Source: Schlesneria sp.
GTDB lineage: Bacteria > Planctomycetota > Planctomycetia > Planctomycetales > Planctomycetaceae
DNA: 11,694 bases
Assembly (NCBI GenBank): GCA_025353525.1
Contig: JANXOO010000478.1
Coordinates: 1-11,694 of the forward strand
Direction of reading: 5' to 3'
Positions 1-7,949 of the stretch are shown here, one piece after another. The notes below the pieces were generated by a model. That model made no database searches and was not told the DNA's origin. It saw only the letters and a list, made by a program, of their open reading frames with translations. Position numbers and translations under genes: made by a program. How positions within the stretch are numbered: position 1 is the first letter of the stretch; each line of letters begins with the position of its first letter.

Positions 1-1
1 G

Positions 2-73
2 AAGAGTCCGATGGCTAACGCCGCCCGGCTTGCCTCGCAGATCGGGGGCGCTGTCGAGTGGGAACACCGTTGA
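2..73 (+). other. Possible C-terminal tail of an upstream gene
   Basis: An open frame enters from the left edge and ends at a TGA at 71-73. Its last residues read PMANAARLASQIGGAVEWEH, which has a protein-like composition (an alanine-rich amphipathic helix followed by a short strand). I do not recognise the family, and 23 codons are too few to prove coding. A second open frame (3-176, ending in TAA) overlaps it and looks less protein-like. If the left edge is a chimeric contig end, this tail may not belong next to the sulfatase piece that follows. Confidence 0.25.
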
Positions 74-114
74 TTGTGCTGGTTTTTGTGACGATGTCAT
101 GACGGCAGTAGATC

Positions 115-507
115 ATGTCCGTCGGCAATCGAATCCGTTACTTGTTTGGACCAGTGAATCGGGAAGGCTTGTGTAAGTGGCGACCATTCAGAGGACGCCC
201 GCCCGAGTTGCAGGGCATCAATCTGTTGAATCGCGATGCGGTCGAACATCGCGCCGCGGTCTGCGGCGAAATCTTCGAGCACAACGCCGTCGACATTCGC
301 GATCCGGCGAAGAATCTGCAATATCGCTGGATTCGAGTGGGGGACTGGAAGCTGATCGTGCCGAATCGGGAACGAGTGCCCGACGGTACAATCGAGCTGT
401 ACAACTTGAAGTCCGACCCGCAGGAAGTGGCTAATCTGGCGACGAAACAACCGGACCGCGCGGCGTCTCTGCAAAAAATGCTCGACGCAGCGTGGCCCGG
501 TAAATAA
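115..507 (+). pseudogene. Sulfatase C-terminal remnant
   Basis: The last ~100 residues, from about position 200, resemble the C-terminal domain of planctomycete arylsulfatase-type enzymes. The order of family elements is intact: GINLLNRDAV, then a GEIFEHNAVD block, then YRWIRVGDWKLIVP, then the ELYNLKSDPQEVANLA signature, and an AAWPGK end. Family members are usually 450-500 residues and carry a formylglycine motif (C/S-x-P-x-R) with metal ligands in the N-terminal half. None of that is here. The frame has stops at 100-102 and 109-111, and the ~28 residues from the ATG at 115 to about 200 do not look like sulfatase. The piece therefore cannot encode an active sulfatase. It is either a decayed or truncated gene or one half of a chimeric join. 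The 3' end is intact, with the stop TAA at 505-507. A gene caller would report it as a 130-residue CDS. Confidence 0.7.
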
Positions 508-584
508 TCGGGTGGTCTTGTAAATAACCCGTGTCACCAACAAGAGCCAGATTGGAAGTCGTGTTGGCGGCGGTCCGATGTCCG

Positions 585-1511
585 CTAGACATCACACAGC
601 GCGACTGCTTCGCGGAGTCCTGCCAGTGCATCGCGAGTTGGAATGAACTCGTGGCCGACATAGCCCTGATAGCCGATCTCGATCAGTTTGCGCATGATTG
701 GCGGGAAGTTGATTTCCTGTTTGTCGTCGAGTTCCGCTCGACCCGGGTTTCCAGCCGTGTGGACGTGTCCGATCACATCTTTGTGTTGTTCGATGCGGCG
801 GATGACATCGCCGTTCATGATTTGAACGTGGTAGATGTCGAAAAGAACCTTGACTTTGGGCGAACCGACTTTGCGAACGATGTCACAAACGTAATCGATA
901 TCGTCTCCCTGATAGCCGGGATGCCCCTTCATCGGATGCGAGCCATCGCGCGAGTTGAGGTGTTCCAGACAGATCGTGACCCCTTTTTTCTCGGCGTGAC
1001 CGGCGATTTTCTTAAGGCCGGCGATACAGTTGGCGGCACCGTCTTTCAGAGAAATCTCGCCACTGGCAGGATCATCAGCATCGTTCCATTTATACCCGGT
1101 GAACGCGATGACGCTTGGTACTTTGGCGGCGGCACAGTCATCGATCATCTTGCTTGTCCGGGCGATGACTTCATCCTGATAGCGAGGGTTATTGAATCCT
1201 TTCATGAACGGCGCACCGGGCATTCCGTTCGGTGCAATGGCGCACGTGAGACCGTATTTCGCGAGCGTGTCCCACGTTTCGGGTCCGCAGATTTCGACCG
1301 ATTTGCAACCAAGGCCTTTGGCAATCTGGCAGGTCTTGTCGATATCCCACATGCCTCCGGCAACGTTGAAACACCAAAAGACGACCGAGTGTTTGATGCG
1401 TCCATGCGTCGCCACATTTTCGATGGCGGCGAGCACGGTTTCCTGGCTCACAGACGCCACCGCACCAGCGGCCACAGCAGAATGAAGAAGTTCACGACGC
1501 GAAAGAGTCAT
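585..1511 (-). CDS. Tat-exported hydroxypyruvate isomerase-like TIM-barrel protein
   Basis: A 308-residue protein of the xylose-isomerase-like TIM-barrel superfamily, closest in wording to hydroxypyruvate isomerase (Hyi). Hyi interconverts hydroxypyruvate and tartronate semialdehyde using two glutamates and a divalent metal. The expected residues are visible: E183 in CLEHLNSR, D225 and H228 in LFDIYHVQ, H249/H251 in GHVHTAG, and E288 in VGHEFIPTRD. The N-terminus has a twin-arginine motif (SRRELL, residues 4-9) and an alanine/valine-rich segment to about residue 29, so export through Tat is likely. Cytosolic Hyi lacks such a signal. The ATG at 1511 has a good ribosome site, AGGAA at 1518-1522 on the minus strand, 6 bases upstream. 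The gene is convergent with the sulfatase remnant and divergent from the DUF423 gene, so it appears to be transcribed alone. The fold and family are secure. The substrate is not: exported planctomycete members may act on other sugars or sugar acids. Confidence 0.87.
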   Translation of the reverse strand: MTLSRRELLHSAVAAGAVASVSQETVLAAIENVATHGRIKHSVVFWCFNVAGGMWDIDKTCQIAKGLGCKSVEICGPETWDTLAKYGLTCAIAPNGMPGAPFMKGFNNPRYQDEVIARTSKMIDDCAAAKVPSVIAFTGYKWNDADDPASGEISLKDGAANCIAGLKKIAGHAEKKGVTICLEHLNSRDGSHPMKGHPGYQGDDIDYVCDIVRKVGSPKVKVLFDIYHVQIMNGDVIRRIEQHKDVIGHVHTAGNPGRAELDDKQEINFPPIMRKLIEIGYQGYVGHEFIPTRDALAGLREAVALCDV

Positions 1512-1879
1512 CGGCAGTTCCTGAAATTAAAAGTTGAGTACAACGATCAGCGATCACAAATGATACTGCCCGACCAGCCGCAGTGCGAATGAATGAGCCA
1601 CACGATTTCCAAAATGGTTTCACTGATGCGGCACTCAGTCCTACGTGTTCTTTGACAAATCCTGCGACAACCGGAAATTGCCGTGATGCCGAAGATTCCG
1701 TTCCTGACCTGAAGGAGAACCACAATCGAAGCCTCAAATCGGACCGTGTACAGGTCACGTTCGCAATTTCGGTTCGCAGTAACGAAGCGCCGAAACGGAT
1801 GCCGGACGTTATTATTGTCGTCGGGTGTGCCTGAAGGGACGGGCAGGTTCCGAGCGATTCTTCGATGAATGATTGAATT
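1512..1879. other. Divergent intergenic region, 368 bases
   Basis: This spacer separates the minus-strand isomerase-like gene from the plus-strand DUF423 gene and should hold both promoters. I could not pick a convincing -35/-10 pair for either. A TTTAAT box lies on the minus strand about 15-20 bases upstream of the isomerase ribosome site, but it has no good -35 partner. Two overlapping open frames cross the spacer (1583-1834 plus and 1492-2055 minus). Neither resembles a known family, and both lack a ribosome site, so I treat the stretch as noncoding apart from one hairpin listed separately. Confidence 0.6.
1767..1795. repeat. Imperfect hairpin in the divergent spacer
   Basis: Outer arms TTTCGG (1767-1772) and CCGAAA (1790-1795) enclose inner arms TTCG (1773-1776) and CGAA (1783-1786). 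The loop is CAGTAA and a GCG bulge sits on the 3' side, giving about 10 paired positions. The word TTCGCA also occurs as a direct repeat at 1760-1765 and 1773-1778. The hairpin lies about 85 bases before the DUF423 start and could be a 5' leader structure or a regulator site. No U-run follows it, so it is not an intrinsic terminator. Function unknown. Confidence 0.35.
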
Positions 1880-2317
1880 ATGACTGCATCACGATGGGCG
1901 ATTGTCGGAGCGATCTTTTGCGGAATGTCAGTGGCATTGGGAGCGTTTGCCGCACATGGACTCGACCGGGTCTTCGTTGCAAAATACGAAGGGAAAACGC
2001 GTGACGTCGGTGGCCAGACTGTACCGCTCGCAGCAAAATTTTTGAACGACTTCAAAACGGCTTCCGAGTATCAGATGTACCACGGACTGGCGCTGATCGC
2101 CGCAGGGCTGATCGCCGAACGACGTCCGTCACAGCTGATTGGAGTCGCAGCGTGGTCGTTCGCCGTCGGAGTCATTCTCTTTTCCGGCAGCCTGTACCTG
2201 TTGACGCTGACGGGCGTCACGACGTGGGGAGCCGTGACGCCGATTGGCGGACTTGCTTTCATTGTCGGATGGACATGTCTTGCATTCGGTGTCAGCGGAC
2301 GTCGTTTTGTCCTGTAA
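1880..2317 (+). CDS. DUF423 family small membrane protein
   Basis: A 145-residue integral membrane protein of the DUF423 (YgdD/YwdK) family, whose function is not established. Four hydrophobic segments are visible at about residues 6-26, 66-80, 86-111 and 117-137. Family signatures are GAFAAHGL (21-28) after the first helix, YQMYHGLAL (64-72) opening the second, the FSGSLYLLTLTG block (101-112), and PIGG (121-124) in the fourth. The loop between helices 1 and 2 (about 29-63) seems some 15 residues longer than in the ~130-residue enterobacterial relatives. The start is well fixed because an in-frame TGA sits at 1874-1876, just upstream of the ATG. There is no clear Shine-Dalgarno sequence before it. 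It stands alone, divergent from the isomerase-like gene and about 500 bases before dnaK. Confidence 0.9.
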   Translation: MTASRWAIVGAIFCGMSVALGAFAAHGLDRVFVAKYEGKTRDVGGQTVPLAAKFLNDFKTASEYQMYHGLALIAAGLIAERRPSQLIGVAAWSFAVGVILFSGSLYLLTLTGVTTWGAVTPIGGLAFIVGWTCLAFGVSGRRFVL

Positions 2318-2827
2318 CGAATTGTTGGCGGGTATCAGCGGCTTCGGTTTTCACAAATTCGGCCAGCAACCGGATCTGCCCTTCGACGAATTCCCTTTCT
2401 CATCCGCCTGGCTCGAAATGTCTGGATCACTGGCTGCAACTACGAAGCTGGAGTCGAAATTGCTCGCCCATTTTGAACAATTTTCCGGATTCGTAGTTCG
2501 CCAACTTTTCGCCTTTCGGGATTCCTGCTTGTTGAAGACAGGCTCAAGCCCGAACTCCAGCAAAGACCAGTTTGATCGTCCGCGCGGACTGCTGACGCAA
2601 ATCGCATGCAGTCAAAATGGCAGTCGGCTATATTCCCGCGCGTAACTCACTGGATGTAATTTTGGCAGCCTGATTGAAATTCGAGTAGATCTCGCGGTTC
2701 AAGAACGCCAAAACCCCCTTGTTTTTTGAATTGTTGTGACTTGATGGCAGTTGGCGCGGACTTTGCATTTAGGCGGTTGACGACCTTAACACGACACCAT
2801 CCTCTTCATCCAACGGAGACTGCAACT
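2318..2827. other. Stretch without a confident gene upstream of dnaK
   Basis: These 510 bases separate the DUF423 stop from the dnaK start. Open frames at 2244-2645 (+) and 2351-2563 (-) give unrecognisable proteins. On the minus strand, two short stretches in another frame look protein-like but are broken by stops (see findings). The dnaK promoter should lie here. I looked for a CIRCE operator (TTAGCACTC-N9-GAGTGCTAA), an actinobacterial HAIR repeat and a good sigma-32 pair near 2640-2820 and saw none. A perfect 12-base palindrome, GTCCGCGCGGAC, lies at 2578-2589, about 240 bases before the dnaK ATG. GTTC-AA-GAAC occurs near 2698-2707. Neither is a known operator. Confidence 0.5.
2815..2818 (+). 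promoter_or_regulatory. Ribosome binding site of dnaK
   Basis: GGAG lies 9 bases before the ATG at 2828. It supports that ATG over an in-frame TTG at 2726, which would add 34 residues unlike any DnaK N-terminus. Confidence 0.8.
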
Positions 2828-4735
2828 ATGGCTATTCACGAAAAAATCATCGGGATCGACCTGGGAACAACGAACTCCGTTGTTTCTGTCATGGAGGGTG
2901 GTGAAGTCAAAGTCATCGCCAATCAGGACGGAAACCGGATCACACCCAGCGTCGTGGCATTCACCGAAAAGGGTGATCGACTTGTGGGTGACCCTGCCAA
3001 GCGACAGGCCGTCACAAATCCAAAGAATACGATTTACTCGATCAAGCGATTCATGGGCCGACGCCACAATGAAGTCGAATCTGAAGAGAAAATGGTCCCC
3101 TACAAAGTCGTTGGAGGGGCTGCCGAATATGTGAAAGTTGAAGTTCACGGCAAGACGTACACTCCACCCGAAGTGTCGGCACAAATTCTGCGCAAACTCA
3201 AAGAATCAGCCGAAGCCTATCTCGGACACACGGTCATGCGGGCTGTTATTACGGTCCCGGCCTATTTCAACGACGCCCAGCGGCAGGCGACCAAAGACGC
3301 CGGAGAAATCGCCGGCCTGAAAGTAGAACGAATTATCAACGAGCCGACTGCTGCGGCACTCGCCTATGGCTTGCAGAACAAGAAGAATGAAAAGATCGCG
3401 GTTTTTGACCTTGGTGGTGGAACGTTCGACGTTTCGGTGCTCGAAGTTGACCACGAACTGGTCGAAGTCCTTAGTACAAACGGAGATACCCATCTGGGAG
3501 GTGACGACTTTGACGAAGTGCTGATCAAGCACATCGCCGACAAGTTCCAGGCCGAGCACGGTATCGACTTGCGCAAGGATGCCATGGCCTTGCAACGACT
3601 GCGTGAAGCGTCAGAAAAGGCGAAAAAAGAGCTGTCAGGACAGCAGGCGACCGATGTCAACCTGCCGTTCATCACGGCCGACGCCACAGGGGCGAAGCAC
3701 CTGCAACTGACGGTGACCCGCGCCGAATTCGAAAAGATGATCGATCATCTGGTCGAACGCTGCCGCAAGCCGGTCGAAAACGCATTGCGCGATGCCAAGC
3801 TGTCGCCGAGTCAGATTGACGAAGTTGTACTGGTCGGCGGATCGACGCGCGTTCCCAAAGTGCAGGAATTCGTCAAGAAAATGTTCGGCGGAAAAGAACC
3901 GCATCGGGGCGTGAATCCGGACGAAGTCGTTTCGATCGGCGCAGCGATTCAGGGCGGGATCATTTCGGGTGATGTCAAGGACATGGTGTTGCTCGATGTC
4001 ACTCCGCTGTCACTCGGTCTCGAAACCGAAGGTGGCGTGCTGACGGTTCTGATTGAACGCAACACAACCATTCCCAAGACGGCCACCCAGACATTTTCGA
4101 CAGCGGCCGACGGTCAGTCGGCAGTCACGATCAGCGTGTTTCAGGGCGAGCGTCCGATGGCTCGCGACAACCGGTTGCTGAACCAGTTCAACCTGGAAGG
4201 GATTCTGCCCGCTCCTCGTGGTACGCCGAAAATCGAGGTGACGTTCGACATCGATGTGAACGGGATCCTGAACGTCAAGGCGAAAGATCAGGCCACTGGA
4301 AAAGAACACTCGGTCAAAATCGAAAATTCCAGCGGACTTGACGCCTCCGAGATCGAAAAGATGAAAAAGGATGCCGAGGCACACGCTTCCGAAGACAAGA
4401 ATCGGCGCGAATTGGCAGAAGCAAAGAATAAAGCATCGACTTCGGTTTACGATGTCGAAAAGATTCTGAAAGAACACGGTTCGAAGCTGGACGCCGCATC
4501 GAAGGGGGCGGTCGAAGCGAGCATTGAAAAGGTCAAGGCGGCAGAAAAGGGCGACGACATCGCCGCAATCAATTCTGCGGTCGAAGGACTGCAACAGGCC
4601 AGCAGTGCCCTTAGTCAGCACATGCAAAATGCCGCGGGAGCGTCCGCTGCCGGTGGCGCGTCGCCTGATGCATCAGCAGGTGGTGGAAAGCCCGACGAAG
4701 AAGTGATTGACGCGGAGTTCGAAAAGAAGAGTTAA
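2828..4735 (+). CDS. dnaK: Molecular chaperone DnaK (Hsp70)
   Basis: A 635-residue Hsp70, the usual length for the family (E. coli DnaK is 638). It binds exposed hydrophobic peptide segments under ATP control in the cytoplasm and hands aggregated substrates to ClpB. The nucleotide-binding domain (about 1-384) shows the phosphate-1 motif [10 protein letters not shown] (8-17), [11 protein letters not shown] (171-181), phosphate-2 [15 protein letters not shown] (193-207) with T199, and [10 protein letters not shown] (334-343). The interdomain linker and start of the substrate domain read [14 protein letters not shown] (387-400). The beta domain contains NQFNLEGI and [15 protein letters not shown]. 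The helical lid runs to about 600, followed by an Ala/Gly/Ser-rich tail and the conserved [11 protein letters not shown] end. No grpE or dnaJ lies beside it in this window; clpB follows after 25 bases. Heat induction is expected, but I saw no known operator upstream. Confidence 0.98.
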   Translation: MAIHEKIIGIDLGTTNSVVSVMEGGEVKVIANQDGNRITPSVVAFTEKGDRLVGDPAKRQAVTNPKNTIYSIKRFMGRRHNEVESEEKMVPYKVVGGAAEYVKVEVHGKTYTPPEVSAQILRKLKESAEAYLGHTVMRAVITVPAYFNDAQRQATKDAGEIAGLKVERIINEPTAAALAYGLQNKKNEKIAVFDLGGGTFDVSVLEVDHELVEVLSTNGDTHLGGDDFDEVLIKHIADKFQAEHGIDLRKDAMALQRLREASEKAKKELSGQQATDVNLPFITADATGAKHLQLTVTRAEFEKMIDHLVERCRKPVENALRDAKLSPSQIDEVVLVGGSTRVPKVQEFVKKMFGGKEPHRGVNPDEVVSIGAAIQGGIISGDVKDMVLLDVTPLSLGLETEGGVLTVLIERNTTIPKTATQTFSTAADGQSAVTISVFQGERPMARDNRLLNQFNLEGILPAPRGTPKIEVTFDIDVNGILNVKAKDQATGKEHSVKIENSSGLDASEIEKMKKDAEAHASEDKNRRELAEAKNKASTSVYDVEKILKEHGSKLDAASKGAVEASIEKVKAAEKGDDIAAINSAVEGLQQASSALSQHMQNAAGASAAGGASPDASAGGGKPDEEVIDAEFEKKS

Positions 4736-4744
4736 TCTCCAAAC

Positions 4745-4748
4745 GGAG
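4745..4748 (+). promoter_or_regulatory. Ribosome binding site of clpB
   Basis: GGAG in the short dnaK-clpB gap, 12 bases before the ATG at 4761. The spacing is on the long side. Together with the conserved [14 protein letters not shown] start of ClpB, it favours 4761 over an in-frame TTG at 4707 inside dnaK. Confidence 0.65.
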
Positions 4749-4760
4749 CACGGTATCATC

Positions 4761-7382
4761 ATGGGATTTCGTCCAGACAAACTCACGGTGAAGGCTCAGG
4801 AAGCGCTGCAACAGGCGCAGCAGTTGGCAGAATCACAGGGGCACGCACAATTGGTGCCCCTGCATCTGCTGAAAGCGTTGCTCGACGAACAACAGGGAAT
4901 CGTCCGACCGCTATTGGAAAAGGTGGGGATCCAGGTCCTGCGGCTTCGCACCATCGTCGACACCGACCTGGGAAAGTTGCCTCGCAGTTCAGGCGGTGGG
5001 CAGGTCGGCGCCAGTACCGCCATCCGACAGGTACTCGACAAGGCGTCGGGTCAGGCTGACGGAATGAAGGACGCCTTCGTTTCGACGGAACATCTGCTGA
5101 TCGCATTGACGCTGGTTGATGACCAGGCCCAGCGGGTGCTGAAATTAAACGGCGTCACCGAGGCCGATGTGCTGAGCGCACTCAAATCGGTTCGCGGCTC
5201 GCAAACGGTGACCGACCAGAATCCGGAAGACAAATATCAGGCGCTGGAAAAATACGGCAAGGACCTGGTCGCACTGGCCCGGCTCGGCAAGATCGATCCG
5301 GTGATTGGTCGTGACCAGGAGATCCGGCGCGTGATTCAGGTTTTGTCGCGGCGCCGCAAAAACAACCCGGTCCTGATCGGAGACGCCGGAGTCGGCAAAA
5401 CGGCGATCGTGGAAGGGTTGGCTCATCGAATCGTGATGGGCGATGTGCCACAGAACCTGAAAGACAAGACCGTCATCGCGCTCGATATGGGAGCGTTGAT
5501 TGCAGGAGCCAAATATCGCGGCGAATTCGAAGATCGACTGAAGGCAGTTCTGAAAGAGGTTTCGGACGCCCAGGGTCGCGTCATTCTGTTTGTCGACGAA
5601 CTGCATACTGTCGTCGGTGCCGGTGCGTCCGAGGGAGCAATGGATGCCGCCAACCTGTTGAAGCCGGCATTGGCTCGCGGTGAACTGCATTGCGTGGGAG
5701 CAACGACACTCGACGAATACCGCAAATCGATCGAAAAGGACCCCGCTCTTGAACGCCGGTTTCAACCGGTTCTCGTCAACGAACCGAGCGTCGAAGATAC
5801 GGTTTCGATTTTACGCGGCCTGAAGTCGCGGTACGAATCGCATCACGGCGTGCGGATCACAGACGATGCACTGATTGCCGCCGCGACACTGTCTGATCGT
5901 TATATCAATGACCGGTTCCTGCCTGACAAAGCAATCGACCTGGTCGACGAATCGGCGAGCAAGCTGCGGATGGAAATGGACTCGATGCCCGCCGAGATCG
6001 ACGAGGCGACACGCCAGCTCACACGAATTCAGATCGAAGCCGCCGCACTGGCACAAGAAGCAAGTGTCGACAGCAAGACGCGACTTTACGAACTGCGTCG
6101 GCAAATCGCCGATCGCGAAGAGAGCGTTAATGCCCTGAAAGCCCGATGGCAGACCGAAAAAGACGCATTAACCTCGATTCGACCGCTCAAGGAAGAAATC
6201 GAACGGTTAACGACGGCGTACGAGCACGCTTTTACGCAGGCCCAACGGACAAATTCCAACGATGATTTCGTCAGCGCATTCGATGTCGAAAAACGATTGA
6301 AAGAGACTCAACAGAAATTGACACTGGCCGAAATTCGCGCGGCGGAAGTCGGAGGCGACGAGGGGCAGCGGTTACTGCGCGAGGAAGTGACTCAGGAGGA
6401 TATCGCCAAAGTCGTCGAAACCTGGACGGGAATTCCGGTCTCGCGATTGTTACAAACCGAGAAGACGAAGTTGCTTGAAATGGAAGATCACATCCATCAC
6501 CGGATGATCAACCAGCAACAGGCCGTAACGGCTGTGGCGAACGCCGTCCGTCGATCAAGATCCGGATTGCAGGATCCGCATCGTCCGATCGGATCGTTTA
6601 TTTTCCTCGGCCCCACCGGCGTCGGTAAGACGGAACTTTGCAAAGCGCTGGCCGAATTCCTGTTCGACGATGAACGGGCAATGGTCAGGATCGACATGAG
6701 CGAATTCATGGAAAAGCACTCGGTCGCGCGACTGATCGGGGCTCCGCCGGGATACGTCGGGTATGAAGAGGGAGGAAAGCTGACCGAAGCTGTTCGCCGT
6801 CGACCCTATTCGGTCCTGCTGCTCGACGAAATTGAAAAAGCGCATCGGGACGTATTCAACGTCTTGCTGCAAGTGCTCGATGACGGACGACTGACCGACA
6901 GTCACGGTCGAACGGTCGATTTCACCAACACGATTGTCGTGATGACGTCGAATATCGGCAGCCAGACAATTATGGATCTGACCGACAAGGAAGATGAACG
7001 GGAGATTGAACGTCGCGTCATGCACGCATTGCGCAAGGAATTCTTGCCCGAATTCCTGAATCGCGTTGATGAAACAATCGTGTTTCATCCGCTAACAAGG
7101 AATGAGATCCGGCAAATCGTGGATCTGCAACTGGTACGACTGGAAAAGCGACTCGACGAAAACGGATTCCGGATGGTCGTCACTGACGCTGCCCGAAAAC
7201 AGATTGCCGAGGAAGGATATGACCCTGTCTATGGTGCACGACCATTGAAGCGGGTCATCCAGCAACGACTGCAGAACGAACTGGCGAACGCAATTCTCGG
7301 CGGCGACTTCACTGAAGGAACGACAATCACCATTGACTCGCAGAACGGCGATTTCACGTTCGCCGGGTCGAAAGATGCCTGA
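4761..7382 (+). CDS. clpB: ATP-dependent disaggregase ClpB (Hsp100)
   Basis: An 873-residue Hsp100 AAA+ hexamer that threads aggregated proteins through its pore and works with DnaK. The N-domain (about 1-150) opens [17 protein letters not shown]1 has Walker A GDAGVGKT (207-214), pore loop KYRGEFE (251-257, Y252), Walker B VILFVDE (274-280) and arginine fingers R332/R333. The coiled-coil middle domain (about 405-530) is complete, including the [18 protein letters not shown] region. This domain distinguishes ClpB from ClpA and ClpC, and it docks DnaK. NBD2 has Walker A GPTGVGKT (617-624), pore loop GYVG (664-667), Walker B VLLLDE (685-690), R768 in FLNRVD, and sensor-2 GARPLKR (825-831). All catalytic residues are present. 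The gap to dnaK is 25 bases, so the two are probably cotranscribed. The downstream neighbour is convergent, 52 bases away, with no clear intrinsic terminator between them. Confidence 0.98.
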   Translation: MGFRPDKLTVKAQEALQQAQQLAESQGHAQLVPLHLLKALLDEQQGIVRPLLEKVGIQVLRLRTIVDTDLGKLPRSSGGGQVGASTAIRQVLDKASGQADGMKDAFVSTEHLLIALTLVDDQAQRVLKLNGVTEADVLSALKSVRGSQTVTDQNPEDKYQALEKYGKDLVALARLGKIDPVIGRDQEIRRVIQVLSRRRKNNPVLIGDAGVGKTAIVEGLAHRIVMGDVPQNLKDKTVIALDMGALIAGAKYRGEFEDRLKAVLKEVSDAQGRVILFVDELHTVVGAGASEGAMDAANLLKPALARGELHCVGATTLDEYRKSIEKDPALERRFQPVLVNEPSVEDTVSILRGLKSRYESHHGVRITDDALIAAATLSDRYINDRFLPDKAIDLVDESASKLRMEMDSMPAEIDEATRQLTRIQIEAAALAQEASVDSKTRLYELRRQIADREESVNALKARWQTEKDALTSIRPLKEEIERLTTAYEHAFTQAQRTNSNDDFVSAFDVEKRLKETQQKLTLAEIRAAEVGGDEGQRLLREEVTQEDIAKVVETWTGIPVSRLLQTEKTKLLEMEDHIHHRMINQQQAVTAVANAVRRSRSGLQDPHRPIGSFIFLGPTGVGKTELCKALAEFLFDDERAMVRIDMSEFMEKHSVARLIGAPPGYVGYEEGGKLTEAVRRRPYSVLLLDEIEKAHRDVFNVLLQVLDDGRLTDSHGRTVDFTNTIVVMTSNIGSQTIMDLTDKEDEREIERRVMHALRKEFLPEFLNRVDETIVFHPLTRNEIRQIVDLQLVRLEKRLDENGFRMVVTDAARKQIAEEGYDPVYGARPLKRVIQQRLQNELANAILGGDFTEGTTITIDSQNGDFTFAGSKDA

Positions 7383-7434
7383 CGAAGGTCTCGAAGAAAA
7401 ACGATATTGTTAACAGGGCAATTGTGATCACGAA

Positions 7435-7923
7435 TTACTTTTGGAGATTATTTGCAGGGTGGAACGGAATGACCGAGACCTTGCCTGTGTTTTCCAGTAC
7501 GGCAAATCGAACTTCCGAAGGGCCCGAAAACCCGGCCGCTCGCAGCGCGGCATCCAGTTCATGAGTCGTCATTTTGACGCTTTCCAATGATGTATGGTCG
7601 ATTCTCCCGTCGTGGATCAGGATCACGGGTCGTCCTTCCAACAGTGCTTCGATGGTCTTGCTGCGGTAGGTGAGCCAACTCACGGCCGAATTCATGACGA
7701 CAAGTGATGTTGCAAGGATCAGGCCCCCCGTAATACTGTTGTCGCCACCATTCATCGAATTTTGAACGGCGTTGCTGAGCACCAGCAACAACACAAGGTC
7801 GAACGGTGCCATCTGACCGATCTGCCTTTTTCCGGTCATCCGCAATAACACCAGCAAAAAGCTGTAGACGACAACCGCACGTATGACAAATTCCCACCAG
7901 TGCGGCAGACCGATTGCCCACAT
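7435..7923 (-). CDS. DUF421 (YetF/YcaP-like) membrane protein
   Basis: A 162-residue member of the DUF421 family; YetF and YcaP are known names, and the biochemical role is not settled. Three hydrophobic segments lie at about 11-29, 41-55 and 64-84. The signature LRMTGKRQIGQMAPFDLV (27-44) leads into the second segment. A soluble C-terminal part follows with EGRPVILIHDGRI (96-108), TTHELDAALRAAGF (119-132) and a FAVLENTGKVSVI strand pair (140-152), ending in PFHPANN. I chose the ATG at 7923 because GGGAG (7932-7936 on the minus strand) lies 8 bases upstream. A TTG at 7938 would add five residues but would itself overlap that ribosome site. The gene follows ppk1 by 26 bases and is probably the last gene of the ppx-ppk1 operon. 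Whether it has any part in polyphosphate biology is unknown. Confidence 0.88.
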   Translation of the reverse strand: MWAIGLPHWWEFVIRAVVVYSFLLVLLRMTGKRQIGQMAPFDLVLLLVLSNAVQNSMNGGDNSITGGLILATSLVVMNSAVSWLTYRSKTIEALLEGRPVILIHDGRIDHTSLESVKMTTHELDAALRAAGFSGPSEVRFAVLENTGKVSVIPFHPANNLQK

Positions 7924-7931
7924 CACGACTT

Positions 7932-7936
7932 CTCCC
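7932..7936 (-). promoter_or_regulatory. Ribosome binding site of the DUF421 gene
   Basis: On the minus strand this reads GGGAG, followed by 8 bases and the ATG at 7923. It decides between that ATG and the upstream TTG at 7938. Confidence 0.75.
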
Positions 7937-7949
7937 AAAGAATGTCCCG

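Noticed and set aside
508..584. Terminator between the sulfatase remnant and the isomerase-like gene
   Set aside because: Only a 5-base stem (CGGGT/ACCCG) with a 13-base loop and no U-run is present.
531..1592. A long plus-strand open frame of 353 codons
   Set aside because: It is antisense to the isomerase-like gene, which has conserved catalytic motifs, a signal peptide and a ribosome site. The plus-strand translation resembles nothing and is typical of a shadow frame.
1492..2055. A 187-codon minus-strand frame crossing the divergent spacer
   Set aside because: It overlaps the starts of both flanking genes, has no recognisable domain and no ribosome site.
2640..2827. CIRCE or sigma-32 type heat-shock control of dnaK
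   Set aside because: No TTAGCACTC/GAGTGCTAA pair is present. A CCCCCTTGTT word near 2715 has no acceptable -10 partner at the right distance.
7383..7434. Bidirectional terminator between clpB and the DUF421 gene
   Set aside because: The gap holds an AT-rich palindrome, TGTTAACA (7408-7415), but no GC-rich stem followed by a U-run.
7924..7938. TTG at 7938 as the start of the DUF421 gene
   Set aside because: The GGGAG ribosome site falls right at this codon, so it can only serve the ATG at 7923.
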